Below are positions 26,655-34,849 of a stretch of 64,000 nt of DNA, piece after piece. The stretch is from Candidatus Helarchaeota archaeon (GTDB taxonomy: Archaea > Asgardarchaeota > Lokiarchaeia > Helarchaeales > RDOG01): NCBI GenBank assembly GCA_019058315.1, contig JAHPZH010000001.1, positions 1,347,218-1,411,217 of the forward strand. The letters are read 5' to 3'. Position 1 is the first letter of the stretch. Each line of letters starts with the position of its first letter. The notes beneath the pieces are model-generated. The model made no database searches. It had not been told where the DNA came from and saw nothing but the letters and a program-made list of their open reading frames with translations. The position numbers were made by a program, and so were the translations under genes.

Positions 26655-27965
26655 GTGATCAAATTGGAGAATGATAAACAATTCGTGTTATGGGATCAGA
26701 TTTTACATTATTTTGAAATGGCGATGAAGATATTTGAAAGTATGGAAGGACGACTTCAAAATCAAGAATTTGTAGATATGTTTTTTAATTATTTCAAGAA
26801 GCTTCGTATCGCTAAAAAAGAAAATAAACCGATTGTGATGACAAATTTTTGTCTCCCACCGGAGATCATTTATGCTATGAATTGTTATCCAATGTGTCAA
26901 GAAATAGGGAGTGTTGCGCTTTCCATTGCAAATGCAGGATTGAAATATATTGATGTAGCCGAAGAAAAAGGCATTGATAAATTTCAATGTAATGCACAAA
27001 AAGTTTGGATAGGCGCCAGTATGTTAGGAGAAGCTCCATTTCCAGATTACATAATTTACGGAAGTCAGCCTTGTGATTCAACTAATTCCCAATATCAGGT
27101 TTTAAGAAGAATTTATGATAAATCTTCTGTTTATACAATAGATATTCCTTATTGGCATTACGACCCTCAAAATAAGTATTACGATGCCGATACCGTTCCG
27201 TATGTTGCAAAACAATTAAAAAATTTAATTCCTTGGTTGGAAGAAAGAACTAAAACTAAAATGGATCATGACAGATTTATGGAAACAATAAAAAATTCGA
27301 ATAAGACTCGAGAAATTATTATGGAAGGGATGGAGTTGATGAAGGCAGTTCCTGCGCCATTACCCTCATTGGCAGCTTTTAACAATTACGGTGTTCTTCT
27401 AACTTCGGGTGGACTACCTGAGCCTATAAAATATGCTGAATGGGTGCGAGATACAGCTAAAGAAAGGATTAAGAATAAGCAAGGTGCTTTAGCAGAACGG
27501 GGAATTGAAGAAAAAATTAGGATTATGTGGATTTATTTACCAATTTTTTTCGATTCATTTTTATTTGATTGGTTAGAAAGAAAATTCGGTGCAGTAACTG
27601 TAATGGATATGATGGGTTATACTATGAGTCAAATAATAAATACAAAAAATGATGATACAATTTTTGAAGGATTGGCTGCTCAAATTTTAGATACACCTAT
27701 GGGAAGACAGTCGAGAGGACCGGCAGAGTTCTATATCGATGATCTGCTCAGGATCGGCAAAGAATATAAGGTTGATTGTGCTATTTATGGAGGCCACCTC
27801 GGGTGTAAACACTCACACGCGATAGCAGTCATGATCAAGGAAATTATTGAAGCCGAATTAGGTATACCATGCCTTAATTTTGAAGTAGACTGTATTGATT
27901 CAAGACCAATCACTGGAAGGGAAGTGAAGAGGAAACTTAAATTATTTCTGAAAAATTTAGAATAA
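26655..27965 (+). CDS. 2-hydroxyacyl-CoA dehydratase / benzoyl-CoA reductase subunit (HgdB-like)
   Basis: A 436-residue D-component of the FldBC/HgdAB family. Cluster-ligand cysteines appear at family positions: the CLPPEIIYAMNCYPMCQE segment (about 58-77), YGSQPCDSTN (about 140) and the C-terminal GGHLGCKHSHA. The ending LNFEVDCIDSRPITG matches the family's ExDxxDxR motif. These proteins hold a 4Fe-4S cluster and remove water from 2-hydroxyacyl-CoA, or reduce aromatic CoA esters, after activation by an ATPase. The partner subunit and activator are not in this window, so it is an orphan here. The GTG at 26655 overlaps a GTGATC site that could instead serve the TTG at 26664. Confidence 0.82.
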   Translation: MIKLENDKQFVLWDQILHYFEMAMKIFESMEGRLQNQEFVDMFFNYFKKLRIAKKENKPIVMTNFCLPPEIIYAMNCYPMCQEIGSVALSIANAGLKYIDVAEEKGIDKFQCNAQKVWIGASMLGEAPFPDYIIYGSQPCDSTNSQYQVLRRIYDKSSVYTIDIPYWHYDPQNKYYDADTVPYVAKQLKNLIPWLEERTKTKMDHDRFMETIKNSNKTREIIMEGMELMKAVPAPLPSLAAFNNYGVLLTSGGLPEPIKYAEWVRDTAKERIKNKQGALAERGIEEKIRIMWIYLPIFFDSFLFDWLERKFGAVTVMDMMGYTMSQIINTKNDDTIFEGLAAQILDTPMGRQSRGPAEFYIDDLLRIGKEYKVDCAIYGGHLGCKHSHAIAVMIKEIIEAELGIPCLNFEVDCIDSRPITGREVKRKLKLFLKNLE

Positions 27966-28076
27966 CATCTCTTAACTAAAAAAAGATAAAAATAGGATTT
28001 ACTCATTAAATCAATCTAATATTTGATATTTATAATTAGTTGAAAATCTTTTAAAAAATAGTAAAAAGTATAGGAG

Positions 28077-29279
28077 TTATATTATTTTTTCATTTCTAAA
28101 TTTATCTATCTCTTCTTCTGAATAACCTAATGATCTGAGAATTTCATTATTATGCTCTCCATATTCAGGAGCATCGGATCTGATTTGGCATGGAGTTTTG
28201 GACAATTTGAATGGAAATCCAACCATTTTACATGGACCTAACTTGGGGGAATTGAATTCAATGAACATTTTTCGATTTTTCACATGTTCGTCCTTGATTA
28301 CCTCTTTAAATTCATTAACTTTTGAAATACAGACGTCATAGCCTTTCATTTGTTCGAACCATTCGTCTCTTGTTTTTTCTTTAAATTTTTCTTTTAAAAA
28401 ATTAAGTATTTCGTCTCTTCTAGAACCAGAGGGAGAATAATCTTCACTATATTCGGGGCAATTTAAAATTTGACATAATTTCTTCCAGAATTTTTCTTCC
28501 AACGCACCTAATGCTATATATTTTTCATCTTTTGTTTGATATATGTTATAATTTGGTAAATATCCAGTTAATCTTTCTCCTCCAGTTCGAGGTTCTCTAT
28601 TATTTACAATAAATTCAGCAAACTTTCTTACTAACCAATAAATAGCACCATCTTGCATAGCAACATCAATATATTGTCCCAAATCAAATTTATCTCGGGC
28701 AATTAACGCACTTAAAATTGCAATCACACAATTCATACCCCCTGTTCCCAAGTCTGCAATTTGAATTCCTGGTGGATGGGGGTTTCTTCCATACTCACCA
28801 GTCAACATACCCAGTCCTGCAACGCTGATGTAATTCAAGTCATGACCAACCATGTTAGCATAACTTCCATTTTGACCATAACCAGTAAGTGAGCAATAGA
28901 TAATTCTCGGATTAATCTTTTTTATCGTCTGATAATCAATCCCAAGTTTTTTTACCACTCCAGGACGAAACCCCTCTAAGATCACGTCATAATTTTTTGC
29001 TAGCTGATAAAAAATCTCACGACCTTGTTGTGTCTTAAGGTTTAGAGTCATAGATTTTTTATTTCTATTTAAACAATAAAAAGTATAATTGATTTTTTTC
29101 CCGTCATTTGTTGTAATGTATGGTTCCCGCCATCTTGCATAGTCTCCTTGTATATTATCTTCGATTTTAAGCACATCGGCACCCAAATCTCCAAGAAGCA
29201 AGGTAGCAAATGGACCAGGCAGTAATCTTGATAGGTCTAAAATCTTTATTCCTTCTAATGGTAGAGGCATTTTTATCAA
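28077..29279 (-). CDS. CaiB/BaiF type III CoA transferase
   Basis: A 400-residue type III CoA transferase. The N-terminus PLEGIKILDLSRLLPGPFAT and GDLGADVLKIED are textbook family features. The segment CLNRNKKSMTLNLKTQQG, the catalytic-Asp region QIADLGTGGMN (residue near 176) and the C-terminal GEHNNEILRSLGYSEEEI also match. It moves CoA between two carboxylic acids; the substrates are not predictable. The likely start is the ATG three codons in (MPLPLEGI). It is convergent with the HgdB-like gene, with about 110 bases between them. The two functions often go together in anaerobic acid fermentation, but they are on opposite strands here. Confidence 0.9.
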   Translation of the reverse strand: MIKMPLPLEGIKILDLSRLLPGPFATLLLGDLGADVLKIEDNIQGDYARWREPYITTNDGKKINYTFYCLNRNKKSMTLNLKTQQGREIFYQLAKNYDVILEGFRPGVVKKLGIDYQTIKKINPRIIYCSLTGYGQNGSYANMVGHDLNYISVAGLGMLTGEYGRNPHPPGIQIADLGTGGMNCVIAILSALIARDKFDLGQYIDVAMQDGAIYWLVRKFAEFIVNNREPRTGGERLTGYLPNYNIYQTKDEKYIALGALEEKFWKKLCQILNCPEYSEDYSPSGSRRDEILNFLKEKFKEKTRDEWFEQMKGYDVCISKVNEFKEVIKDEHVKNRKMFIEFNSPKLGPCKMVGFPFKLSKTPCQIRSDAPEYGEHNNEILRSLGYSEEEIDKFRNEKII

Positions 29280-29429
29280 AACTATTAAATTTTTAATTCT
29301 TATTTTGCCTAAGCTTCATATTTATAAGTGAAATTTATATTAGATGTTGAAAAAATTAATCTAGAGTAAAGTGTTATATATCATTTCTAAAAATATATGT
29401 TCTTAAAATAAGACTAAATTTTCTAAAAA

Positions 29430-29720
29430 ATGTGTTACCAAATGGGTAAAAAGAAATTTTTCAAATGCCCGAAGTGCTCTTCTTTACTTCAAATAGAAAT
29501 AGAGTTACCAGAACACGTTGAATCATGGCCATATGTTATGCATTATAAGCATCCAGGTCCTAATAATACAGAATGCGATCTTGTCCTTGAAGTTGATTCA
29601 AATTATACTATTCGTGAACTGGGGAAAGAGGGACTAGACGAAACAAAAGAAGTTGTGAGTGAAAAAGTCACAGAAGAGAAAAAAGCTGAAGAATTAGGTT
29701 TTAAAGTCGTAAAAGAGTGA
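29430..29720 (+). CDS. Small zinc-ribbon-like protein of unknown function
   Basis: Up to 96 residues. Near the start FFKCPKCSSLL gives a CxxC knuckle, and a lone His (HYKHPG) and Cys (NNTECDL) some 30 residues later could complete a metal site. The last 40 residues are charged and helical (EEKKAEELG). The ATG at 29442 (MGKKKFFKCPK) is as likely a start as that at 29430; neither has a good ribosome site. It is not recognised. It is convergent with the membrane gene at 29780. Confidence 0.55.
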   Translation: MCYQMGKKKFFKCPKCSSLLQIEIELPEHVESWPYVMHYKHPGPNNTECDLVLEVDSNYTIRELGKEGLDETKEVVSEKVTEEKKAEELGFKVVKE

Positions 29721-29779
29721 AAATGAAAAAATTTGCTCATTGAGATTTATAAGAAGACAGCTCTTTTTTTGTATAAATA

Positions 29780-30727
29780 TCATTTTGAATATTCAATAGA
29801 TACATCACAACTTCTATCTCCAGCTGCTAACCTTTGGGACACATATGATTTTAATTTTTTATTTACAGCATGAACCAAACCATCTTCCCAACTTACAAAC
29901 GCTTGGCAAATTTTTGGATCTTTCATTCCTCGATGAGGGCATCTATAAGGATTCCCACAAAAGCTTATAATTGACTCCCTTGGATTTACTATAACCTCTG
30001 GCTCATTAAATGGGTAAATTACACGTTCCCACCCCGCCAACCCGTATAAAACATAGATATACATTATCATTTGAGTTGCTTTTGTAATATCATCTAATTT
30101 ACTTTCTTTAAAGAATTTGAGTTGTCCGAATTTTTTCCCATAATAATAACCTATTGGAAAACCAGCTTCTTTGGTAACTTTAATAAACTGATTTCGATAT
30201 TTTGAACGGCTTATCCAATTTATAACATATCCTGATAAACTTCCAGCCCAAAGTAAATAAGCCCGTATTGGATTATCACGAAATGTCTGCAAAAATAGAG
30301 AGCGCTGTTTAATGAATCGTTTAAACATGTGTAATACTGCTTTGGCCCCATAAGCAATTAGTCTAGGAATAAATGTTCTACCAATCTTTTTAGTTGTATA
30401 ATAAGTTCCAGACCTCAATAATAAAAACCAAAATTTCGCCCTATCCTCCCAAGTTACTTCATTTTTTAACTTTAGGACTTCTTCTGCTAACCATTCTGGT
30501 GGATTTTTCTCAATATTCCATTGACGAAATTTATTAGGAGGGGTTATGCGTTTAAAAAGCCTTACAGGCAATCTTAAAATTTTCGCAAACGCAATTATAA
30601 ATCCGTTACTTGAAATAAATCTTAAATATGTATATCCAGTTGATAATGCGTATAGTAATATTACTAAAAACATCAGAATTAAGAACATAGCTCCGGCTAC
30701 AAGAATTATACTCGCCATATTCGCCAT
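29780..30727 (-). CDS. Membrane-anchored ATC-hydrolase-like Cys-rich protein
   Basis: A 315-residue protein. One or two N-terminal membrane segments (ILVAGAMFLILMFLVILLYAL) are followed by a helical middle region rich in basic and aromatic residues. The C-terminal 70 residues carry CGNPYRCPHRG, ICQAFVSWEDG and RLAAGDRSCDVSIEY. The spacing CPxxG...C...N...GDxxC resembles the fold around L-2-amino-thiazoline-4-carboxylic acid hydrolase and related V4R/MEDS-type sensor domains. A second protein with this pattern is at 46362. The function is not known; a membrane-bound small-molecule or thiol sensor is one possibility. Confidence 0.45.
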   Translation of the reverse strand: MANMASIILVAGAMFLILMFLVILLYALSTGYTYLRFISSNGFIIAFAKILRLPVRLFKRITPPNKFRQWNIEKNPPEWLAEEVLKLKNEVTWEDRAKFWFLLLRSGTYYTTKKIGRTFIPRLIAYGAKAVLHMFKRFIKQRSLFLQTFRDNPIRAYLLWAGSLSGYVINWISRSKYRNQFIKVTKEAGFPIGYYYGKKFGQLKFFKESKLDDITKATQMIMYIYVLYGLAGWERVIYPFNEPEVIVNPRESIISFCGNPYRCPHRGMKDPKICQAFVSWEDGLVHAVNKKLKSYVSQRLAAGDRSCDVSIEYSK

Positions 30728-30863
30728 CTTTTAACTTTTCTTAAATTAAAGTTACCTACTTTTAAATGGCATTTATATTGAATCAAAATAGCAAGTAAGG
30801 TATAAAAAGATAATTTCTATTATTTTCTAAAATTAAATAATAAATTAATTAGAGGGTGAATCC

Positions 30864-31367
30864 ATGCCAAATACTCTTGATAATTTGAAAAGTGCATTTG
30901 CTGGTGAGAGCCAAGCGAATAGAAAGTATCTTGCTTTTTCAAAGAAGGCAGAAAAGGAAGGATTTTCTAATATTGCGAAAATGTTCAAAGCAATTGCAGA
31001 AGCTGAGACTGTTCATGCCCATAATCATCTAAGAACAATGGGCGGGATCAAATCCACTTTAGAGAACTTGGAGGAAGCAAAAGGCGGCGAGTTTTACGAA
31101 ATAACTAAAATGTATCCAGCTATGGTAGAAACGGCCAAAAAAGAGGGTAATAAACAAGCTGAACGAACAATGAATTTCGCTTTACAAACTGAAAAAATTC
31201 ATGAGAAAATGTATGAAAAAGCAATTGACAAAATCAAAGACGGAAAGGATATTGACGAAAAAGTGTTCCATGTTTGTCCCGTTTGCGGTTGTACATTCGA
31301 AGGAGAAGATCTGCCAGACAAATGTCCAATTTGTAATGCAAAAAAAGAATTATTTATGAAAATTTAG
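30864..31367 (+). CDS. rbr: Rubrerythrin (copy 1)
   Basis: A 167-residue rubrerythrin. The four-helix di-iron domain carries the ligand segments FAGESQANRKY, AIAEAETVHAHNH, AMVETAKKEGN and QTEKIHEKMY. The C-terminal rubredoxin-type domain has CPVCGCTFEG and CPICNAKKE. It reduces hydrogen peroxide to water using electrons from rubredoxin or ferredoxin, protecting an anaerobe from oxygen stress. A strong GAGGGTGA ribosome site precedes the ATG. It heads a three-gene cluster on this strand (two rubrerythrins and a rubredoxin-like protein), a coherent oxidative-stress unit. Confidence 0.95.
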   Translation: MPNTLDNLKSAFAGESQANRKYLAFSKKAEKEGFSNIAKMFKAIAEAETVHAHNHLRTMGGIKSTLENLEEAKGGEFYEITKMYPAMVETAKKEGNKQAERTMNFALQTEKIHEKMYEKAIDKIKDGKDIDEKVFHVCPVCGCTFEGEDLPDKCPICNAKKELFMKI

Positions 31368-31511
31368 CATAAAAACTAATTTTTTTCAAATTTTCCTTTT
31401 TTATTTTGTTAATTTGATTTTAATTTAATTTATTTTTTATAGTTTTTTTCATAATGTTTTATAAATTCATAAAATCGATTATTTTCATTTGTTAAACTAA
31501 TGGTGAAATTA

Positions 31512-32015
31512 ATGGTGAGTACTGAAGAGAATCTGAAAACTGCATTTGCAGGTGAAAGTCAAGCAAATAGAAAATATACTGCATTTTCGAGGAAAGCAGA
31601 AAAAGATGGATTTCCTAATATTGCAAGAATGTTTAAAGCAATTGCAGAAGCTGAAACAATACATGCTATTAATCATTACAAAGCATTAAGTATGGTAAAA
31701 TCCACTGCTGAGAACCTTCAAGTGGCAATTGATGGTGAACATTATGAAGTTACAGAAATGTATCCTCCAATGGTCGAAACGGCAAAAAAAGAGGGACATA
31801 AACAAGGAGAACGTTCAACCCATTTTGCGTTAGAAACGGAAAAAGTCCATGAAAAAATGTACAATGTTGCATTAGAAAAAGTAAAAGCTGGGGAGGACGT
31901 TAAAAAAGTAAATTATTTTATCTGTCCTGTTTGTGGCTATACATTTGAAGAGGACGATCTACCAGATAATTGTCCAGTGTGTAAAGCAAGAAAAGAATCG
32001 TTTATGAAATTTTAA
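31512..32015 (+). CDS. rbr: Rubrerythrin (copy 2)
   Basis: A 167-residue rubrerythrin, paralogous to the gene 145 bases upstream, with matching di-iron ligands (FAGESQANRKY, AIAEAETIHA, MVETAKKEGH, ETEKVHEKMY) and rubredoxin knuckles CPVCGYTFEE and CPVCKARKE. The frame is open to an ATG at 31500, but the GGTGA at 31502 is spaced for the ATG at 31512, which also aligns exactly with the start of copy 1. Its rubredoxin domain has the usual Tyr after the first knuckle, where copy 1 has Cys-Thr. It has its own A/T-rich upstream region. Confidence 0.94.
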   Translation: MVSTEENLKTAFAGESQANRKYTAFSRKAEKDGFPNIARMFKAIAEAETIHAINHYKALSMVKSTAENLQVAIDGEHYEVTEMYPPMVETAKKEGHKQGERSTHFALETEKVHEKMYNVALEKVKAGEDVKKVNYFICPVCGYTFEEDDLPDNCPVCKARKESFMKF

Positions 32016-32029
32016 AGGAGTTAGAAAAA

Positions 32030-32203
32030 ATGCCTTTTTGGAAATGTGAAAAATGTGGTTATATCCACGAGGACCAACTACCGCCAAGTGAGGGTATCTG
32101 TCCAAGTTGTAAAGATACCTGCACATTCAAAAATGTAACATGTTATTTACCAGAATGTGGTCATGAAGCGGGAAGCAAAGAACACATAGACCCTAGACTA
32201 TAA
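32030..32203 (+). CDS. Small rubredoxin-like protein
   Basis: A 57-residue gene too short for most callers. It starts at the ATG at 32030 after a clear AAAGGAG site and ends with TAA at 32201. It begins MPFWKCEKCGY, with CxxC knuckles at Cys6/Cys9 and Cys24/Cys27 (ICPSC). Two more cysteines follow (Cys31, Cys38) and a Cys at residue 43 (LPECGH). The first four fit a rubredoxin-like iron or zinc site; the extra cysteines suggest a second site. It ends 14 codons after the ECGH with IDPRL. Its place 14 bases after the second rubrerythrin suggests that it is an electron donor to it. Confidence 0.85.
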   Translation: MPFWKCEKCGYIHEDQLPPSEGICPSCKDTCTFKNVTCYLPECGHEAGSKEHIDPRL

Positions 32204-32246
32204 TTCTTTTTTTTATTCTTTTTAAAATGAAATTTAATTAATATAC

Positions 32247-33113
32247 TTATTCATCTGCCAGAATTTTAATTATTCGAGGATGGATATATTCGCAAATGCT
32301 TAAAGAAGAACCTCCATGAGTATTAATCAAATAACGACCTTCACAAACTTCATTCGCTGCAGATTTAACCATTTTTACTAATTCTAAGAAAAAATCTCTA
32401 CTTAAGCCACGATCTCCATAATCGCCACGTGCAGTATCATGTCCTAATAAATGTAAAATTATACTTGGACAAAATTTTTTAATTCTATTGATGAATTCTT
32501 TATCAACTTTTTTTAAATATTCTTTATCAGTTGTTGAATAACCTGAATCAACGCAAATTTTTGTATTTTCATCTTCTATTCTATTTGAGCTACAAAAACA
32601 GACATGGAGGACATTATGATTTCCCATAGTAACATTTCGAGTTCCATTTCCATGATGTGAGTCTGTATCTAGTATTGCAATTTTGATATCTCTGAATTTT
32701 TCTTCAAGATTGGCAATTACTGCTCCAGATACTGATGCGTAAGTACCTCCCCAAGCAGAATCTTTTTCTGCATGGTGCCCCGCAGCCACACCAAAACATA
32801 GAGCATTTTTGAATTCCCCTTTTACAATTCTTTCAGCTGCTTCAACACATCCACCAATAGTATAACGGGCACCTTCATAATCCCACCTAGTTTTAAGACG
32901 TTTAAAATATCGTTCTGTATGAACTTTAAGGAGTAGATTTTCAGAAACCAATTTTGGTTCAATCAATTTAACGTTTTCAATCTTTAATTCATTTTCCATT
33001 ACAGTAGGATAATTTTGAAATTTGTTATTTATTATATCCCAGATTTTTTTATTAAAAAGATCATGAAAATAAACAGCTGTAATTCCTTGCAATTTACTTT
33101 TCATTCCTATCAT
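32247..33113 (-). CDS. Histone-deacetylase-fold (HDAC/acetylpolyamine amidohydrolase) protein
   Basis: About 288 residues. HDAC-fold hallmarks are AAGHHAEKDSAWGG (the paired active-site histidines), DTDSHHGNGT (Asp and His zinc ligands) and the second Asp in LGHDTARGDYGD. Family members remove acetyl groups from lysines or polyamines. The C-terminal position that is normally GGY, where the Tyr stabilises the transition state, reads HGGSS here, so the usual catalytic Tyr is replaced. The frame is open to 33155, overlapping the gene upstream. I chose the ATG at 33113 (MIGMKSKLQG), which clears that overlap, but the start is uncertain. It is last in a three-gene minus-strand unit. Confidence 0.82.
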   Translation of the reverse strand: MIGMKSKLQGITAVYFHDLFNKKIWDIINNKFQNYPTVMENELKIENVKLIEPKLVSENLLLKVHTERYFKRLKTRWDYEGARYTIGGCVEAAERIVKGEFKNALCFGVAAGHHAEKDSAWGGTYASVSGAVIANLEEKFRDIKIAILDTDSHHGNGTRNVTMGNHNVLHVCFCSSNRIEDENTKICVDSGYSTTDKEYLKKVDKEFINRIKKFCPSIILHLLGHDTARGDYGDRGLSRDFFLELVKMVKSAANEVCEGRYLINTHGGSSLSICEYIHPRIIKILADE

Positions 33114-33126
33114 TTCAATAAGTATT

Positions 33127-33666
33127 TCATCTTTCAAAATAGGAGAAATAACCACCTAAAAATCCTAAAATTATAGTAATTATGATATTAGTGTCAATTA
33201 TATCAAGAATTATAATTGGTTCTGTTGGGAAAGGAAGTTTAAATATTAAATTTTCTGTAAATAAGTCAATAAGAACTAAAATTAAAGCAATAATAAAGAG
33301 AATTGTACCTATAAGACCAATTTTATTCTTTCTTTGAAAGGAAATTACACCACCGATAAAAAATAGAGTGTTAACGATAAAAATTAGTATAATATTTATA
33401 ATATCTAAAAGATTATGCCACCTAAGAAATGATATAAGATCACTTAGTAGATCTAAAATGTTTGTAATGCCATAAATTAGCCATCCATTTAAGGAACTTC
33501 CCATTGATCCTTTTAGATTTATTGCAGGAATAGAAAAACCTAGGAAAGGGGAAATACCTAAAATTAAAAGAAAAATTGCGTTTGACAATAATAAAAAGCC
33601 GGCAATTTTAAATTTAGGATCTCCCGACTTTTCTTTTTTTAATTTATCCAAGGTATAATCCTTCAT
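33127..33666 (-). CDS. Four-helix membrane protein of unknown function
   Basis: A 179-residue protein with a basic cytosolic start (MKDYTLDKLKKEKSGD) and four hydrophobic segments, two of which carry Gly/Pro turns (LLILGISPFLGFSIPA; TIILGFLGGYFSYF). It is not recognised. Its ATG overlaps the TGA of the lipase-like gene (33663-33666), so it is translationally coupled to a secreted hydrolase. An immunity, anchoring or export role is possible on position alone. Confidence 0.6.
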   Translation of the reverse strand: MKDYTLDKLKKEKSGDPKFKIAGFLLLSNAIFLLILGISPFLGFSIPAINLKGSMGSSLNGWLIYGITNILDLLSDLISFLRWHNLLDIINIILIFIVNTLFFIGGVISFQRKNKIGLIGTILFIIALILVLIDLFTENLIFKLPFPTEPIIILDIIDTNIIITIILGFLGGYFSYFER

Positions 33667-34751
33667 ATTTTATCAGTTAAAAGATCTATTACAAAATTTT
33701 TTCTTGATGAACTTGGTGTAAGAAGAGACCCGTGAGATTCGTAATCCCAAACATAATTTTGAGCACCATTCAACTTTGCACTACGCGGAGCAACTAAACC
33801 ATCAGTTCCTACATCCATCCAAAGAAATAATTGTTGAAGCAAATTTAAAATCAATATATTTTTTCCTCGTTCCCAATCATCATATTCAAAAACCGTAAAT
33901 TCAGCCTGCATATGCTGAAAATAAGCTAAATAATCAAATAAAAACCTGCCAGCAATTGTAGTCCAGGTAATATTTGCATCATACGGAGTTTCATCTCCAG
34001 CAACTTTCAAAGTCTCAAAATATGGACTATTTTTTCTGATTTGGATTAGCTGGTGGTTTAAATCCAAAATATGATGATAAACATAACTCATTAACAAACT
34101 TATAGTGGGATCTTCCATAATTAGAAGAATTCTTAAATAGATTAGATAATCTAACAAACCTTGATATGGATGAGAACCTTTACGAAAAGCTATAGCGAGT
34201 GATCCCTTGTTTGGGGTTCCCATTGTGATTACATCATCTATATTGATACCACTAGCATTTAAATTTGGATAATAATTACAAATCAAATCACGAACAACTA
34301 TGCCACCCATGGAATGACAAAGAAAATCAACATCGGTAAAATTTGAAGAATTTAAATATTGAAAAAGATAGTAGCTTATATTGGAAATATCTGTCTCTAA
34401 ATCTATTGGATTATGATTTCCTATGTAGTTTTTAGGTTCAGAACCGCTTCCATCCCAATAATAATTTATTGCAACGACTTTATTGTAGTAATTTGCGTAA
34501 ATATTTGAATCATTCCAACGATCAAATACACTGGAACTAGCAGCATGCCCATGAATTAGAATTAAAGATTTGTTAGTTCCTCCATTTTTAGGAGCAGTTG
34601 GTCTATGAATGGGAGTTCTTATTGAAGCAGTAACGTAACAGATATTCTGTTCTAATACTGAATTATTTCTATTTATCGGAATTATTGTTAAGAATAAGCA
34701 AGTTATACTAATAAATGATATAAATATCAGTGATTTTTTTGATGATTTCAA
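33663..34751 (-). CDS. Exported lipase-like alpha/beta hydrolase (PGAP1/LipA type)
   Basis: About 362 residues from the TTG at 34751. The frame is open further up to 34859, but that would put about 36 charged residues before the signal sequence. From 34751 the protein starts MKSSKKSLIFISFISITCLF, a normal signal peptide or anchor. The body has HGHAASSS (oxyanion loop), VDFLCHSMGGIVVRDL (nucleophile Ser in a CHSMGG elbow instead of GHSMGG), GTPNKGS and late Asp/His candidates (DVGTDGLV; YESHGSLL). Such proteins cleave lipids or acyl esters outside the cell. It is followed by a coupled four-helix membrane protein. Confidence 0.75.
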   Translation of the reverse strand: MKSSKKSLIFISFISITCLFLTIIPINRNNSVLEQNICYVTASIRTPIHRPTAPKNGGTNKSLILIHGHAASSSVFDRWNDSNIYANYYNKVVAINYYWDGSGSEPKNYIGNHNPIDLETDISNISYYLFQYLNSSNFTDVDFLCHSMGGIVVRDLICNYYPNLNASGINIDDVITMGTPNKGSLAIAFRKGSHPYQGLLDYLIYLRILLIMEDPTISLLMSYVYHHILDLNHQLIQIRKNSPYFETLKVAGDETPYDANITWTTIAGRFLFDYLAYFQHMQAEFTVFEYDDWERGKNILILNLLQQLFLWMDVGTDGLVAPRSAKLNGAQNYVWDYESHGSLLTPSSSRKNFVIDLLTDKI

Positions 34752-34849
34752 GTCTAAACTACCATTGGTCTCTTTTCTCGTATAGTAATAAAAATTTTTA
34801 TTACTTAATGTGTTACTTTTTTTTAAAATAATAATAGAGGTTTTTGAAT

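Noticed and set aside
26655..29279. A complete 2-hydroxyacyl-CoA fermentation operon
   Set aside because: The dehydratase subunit and the CoA transferase are convergent, not co-transcribed, and the second subunit and ATPase activator are absent.
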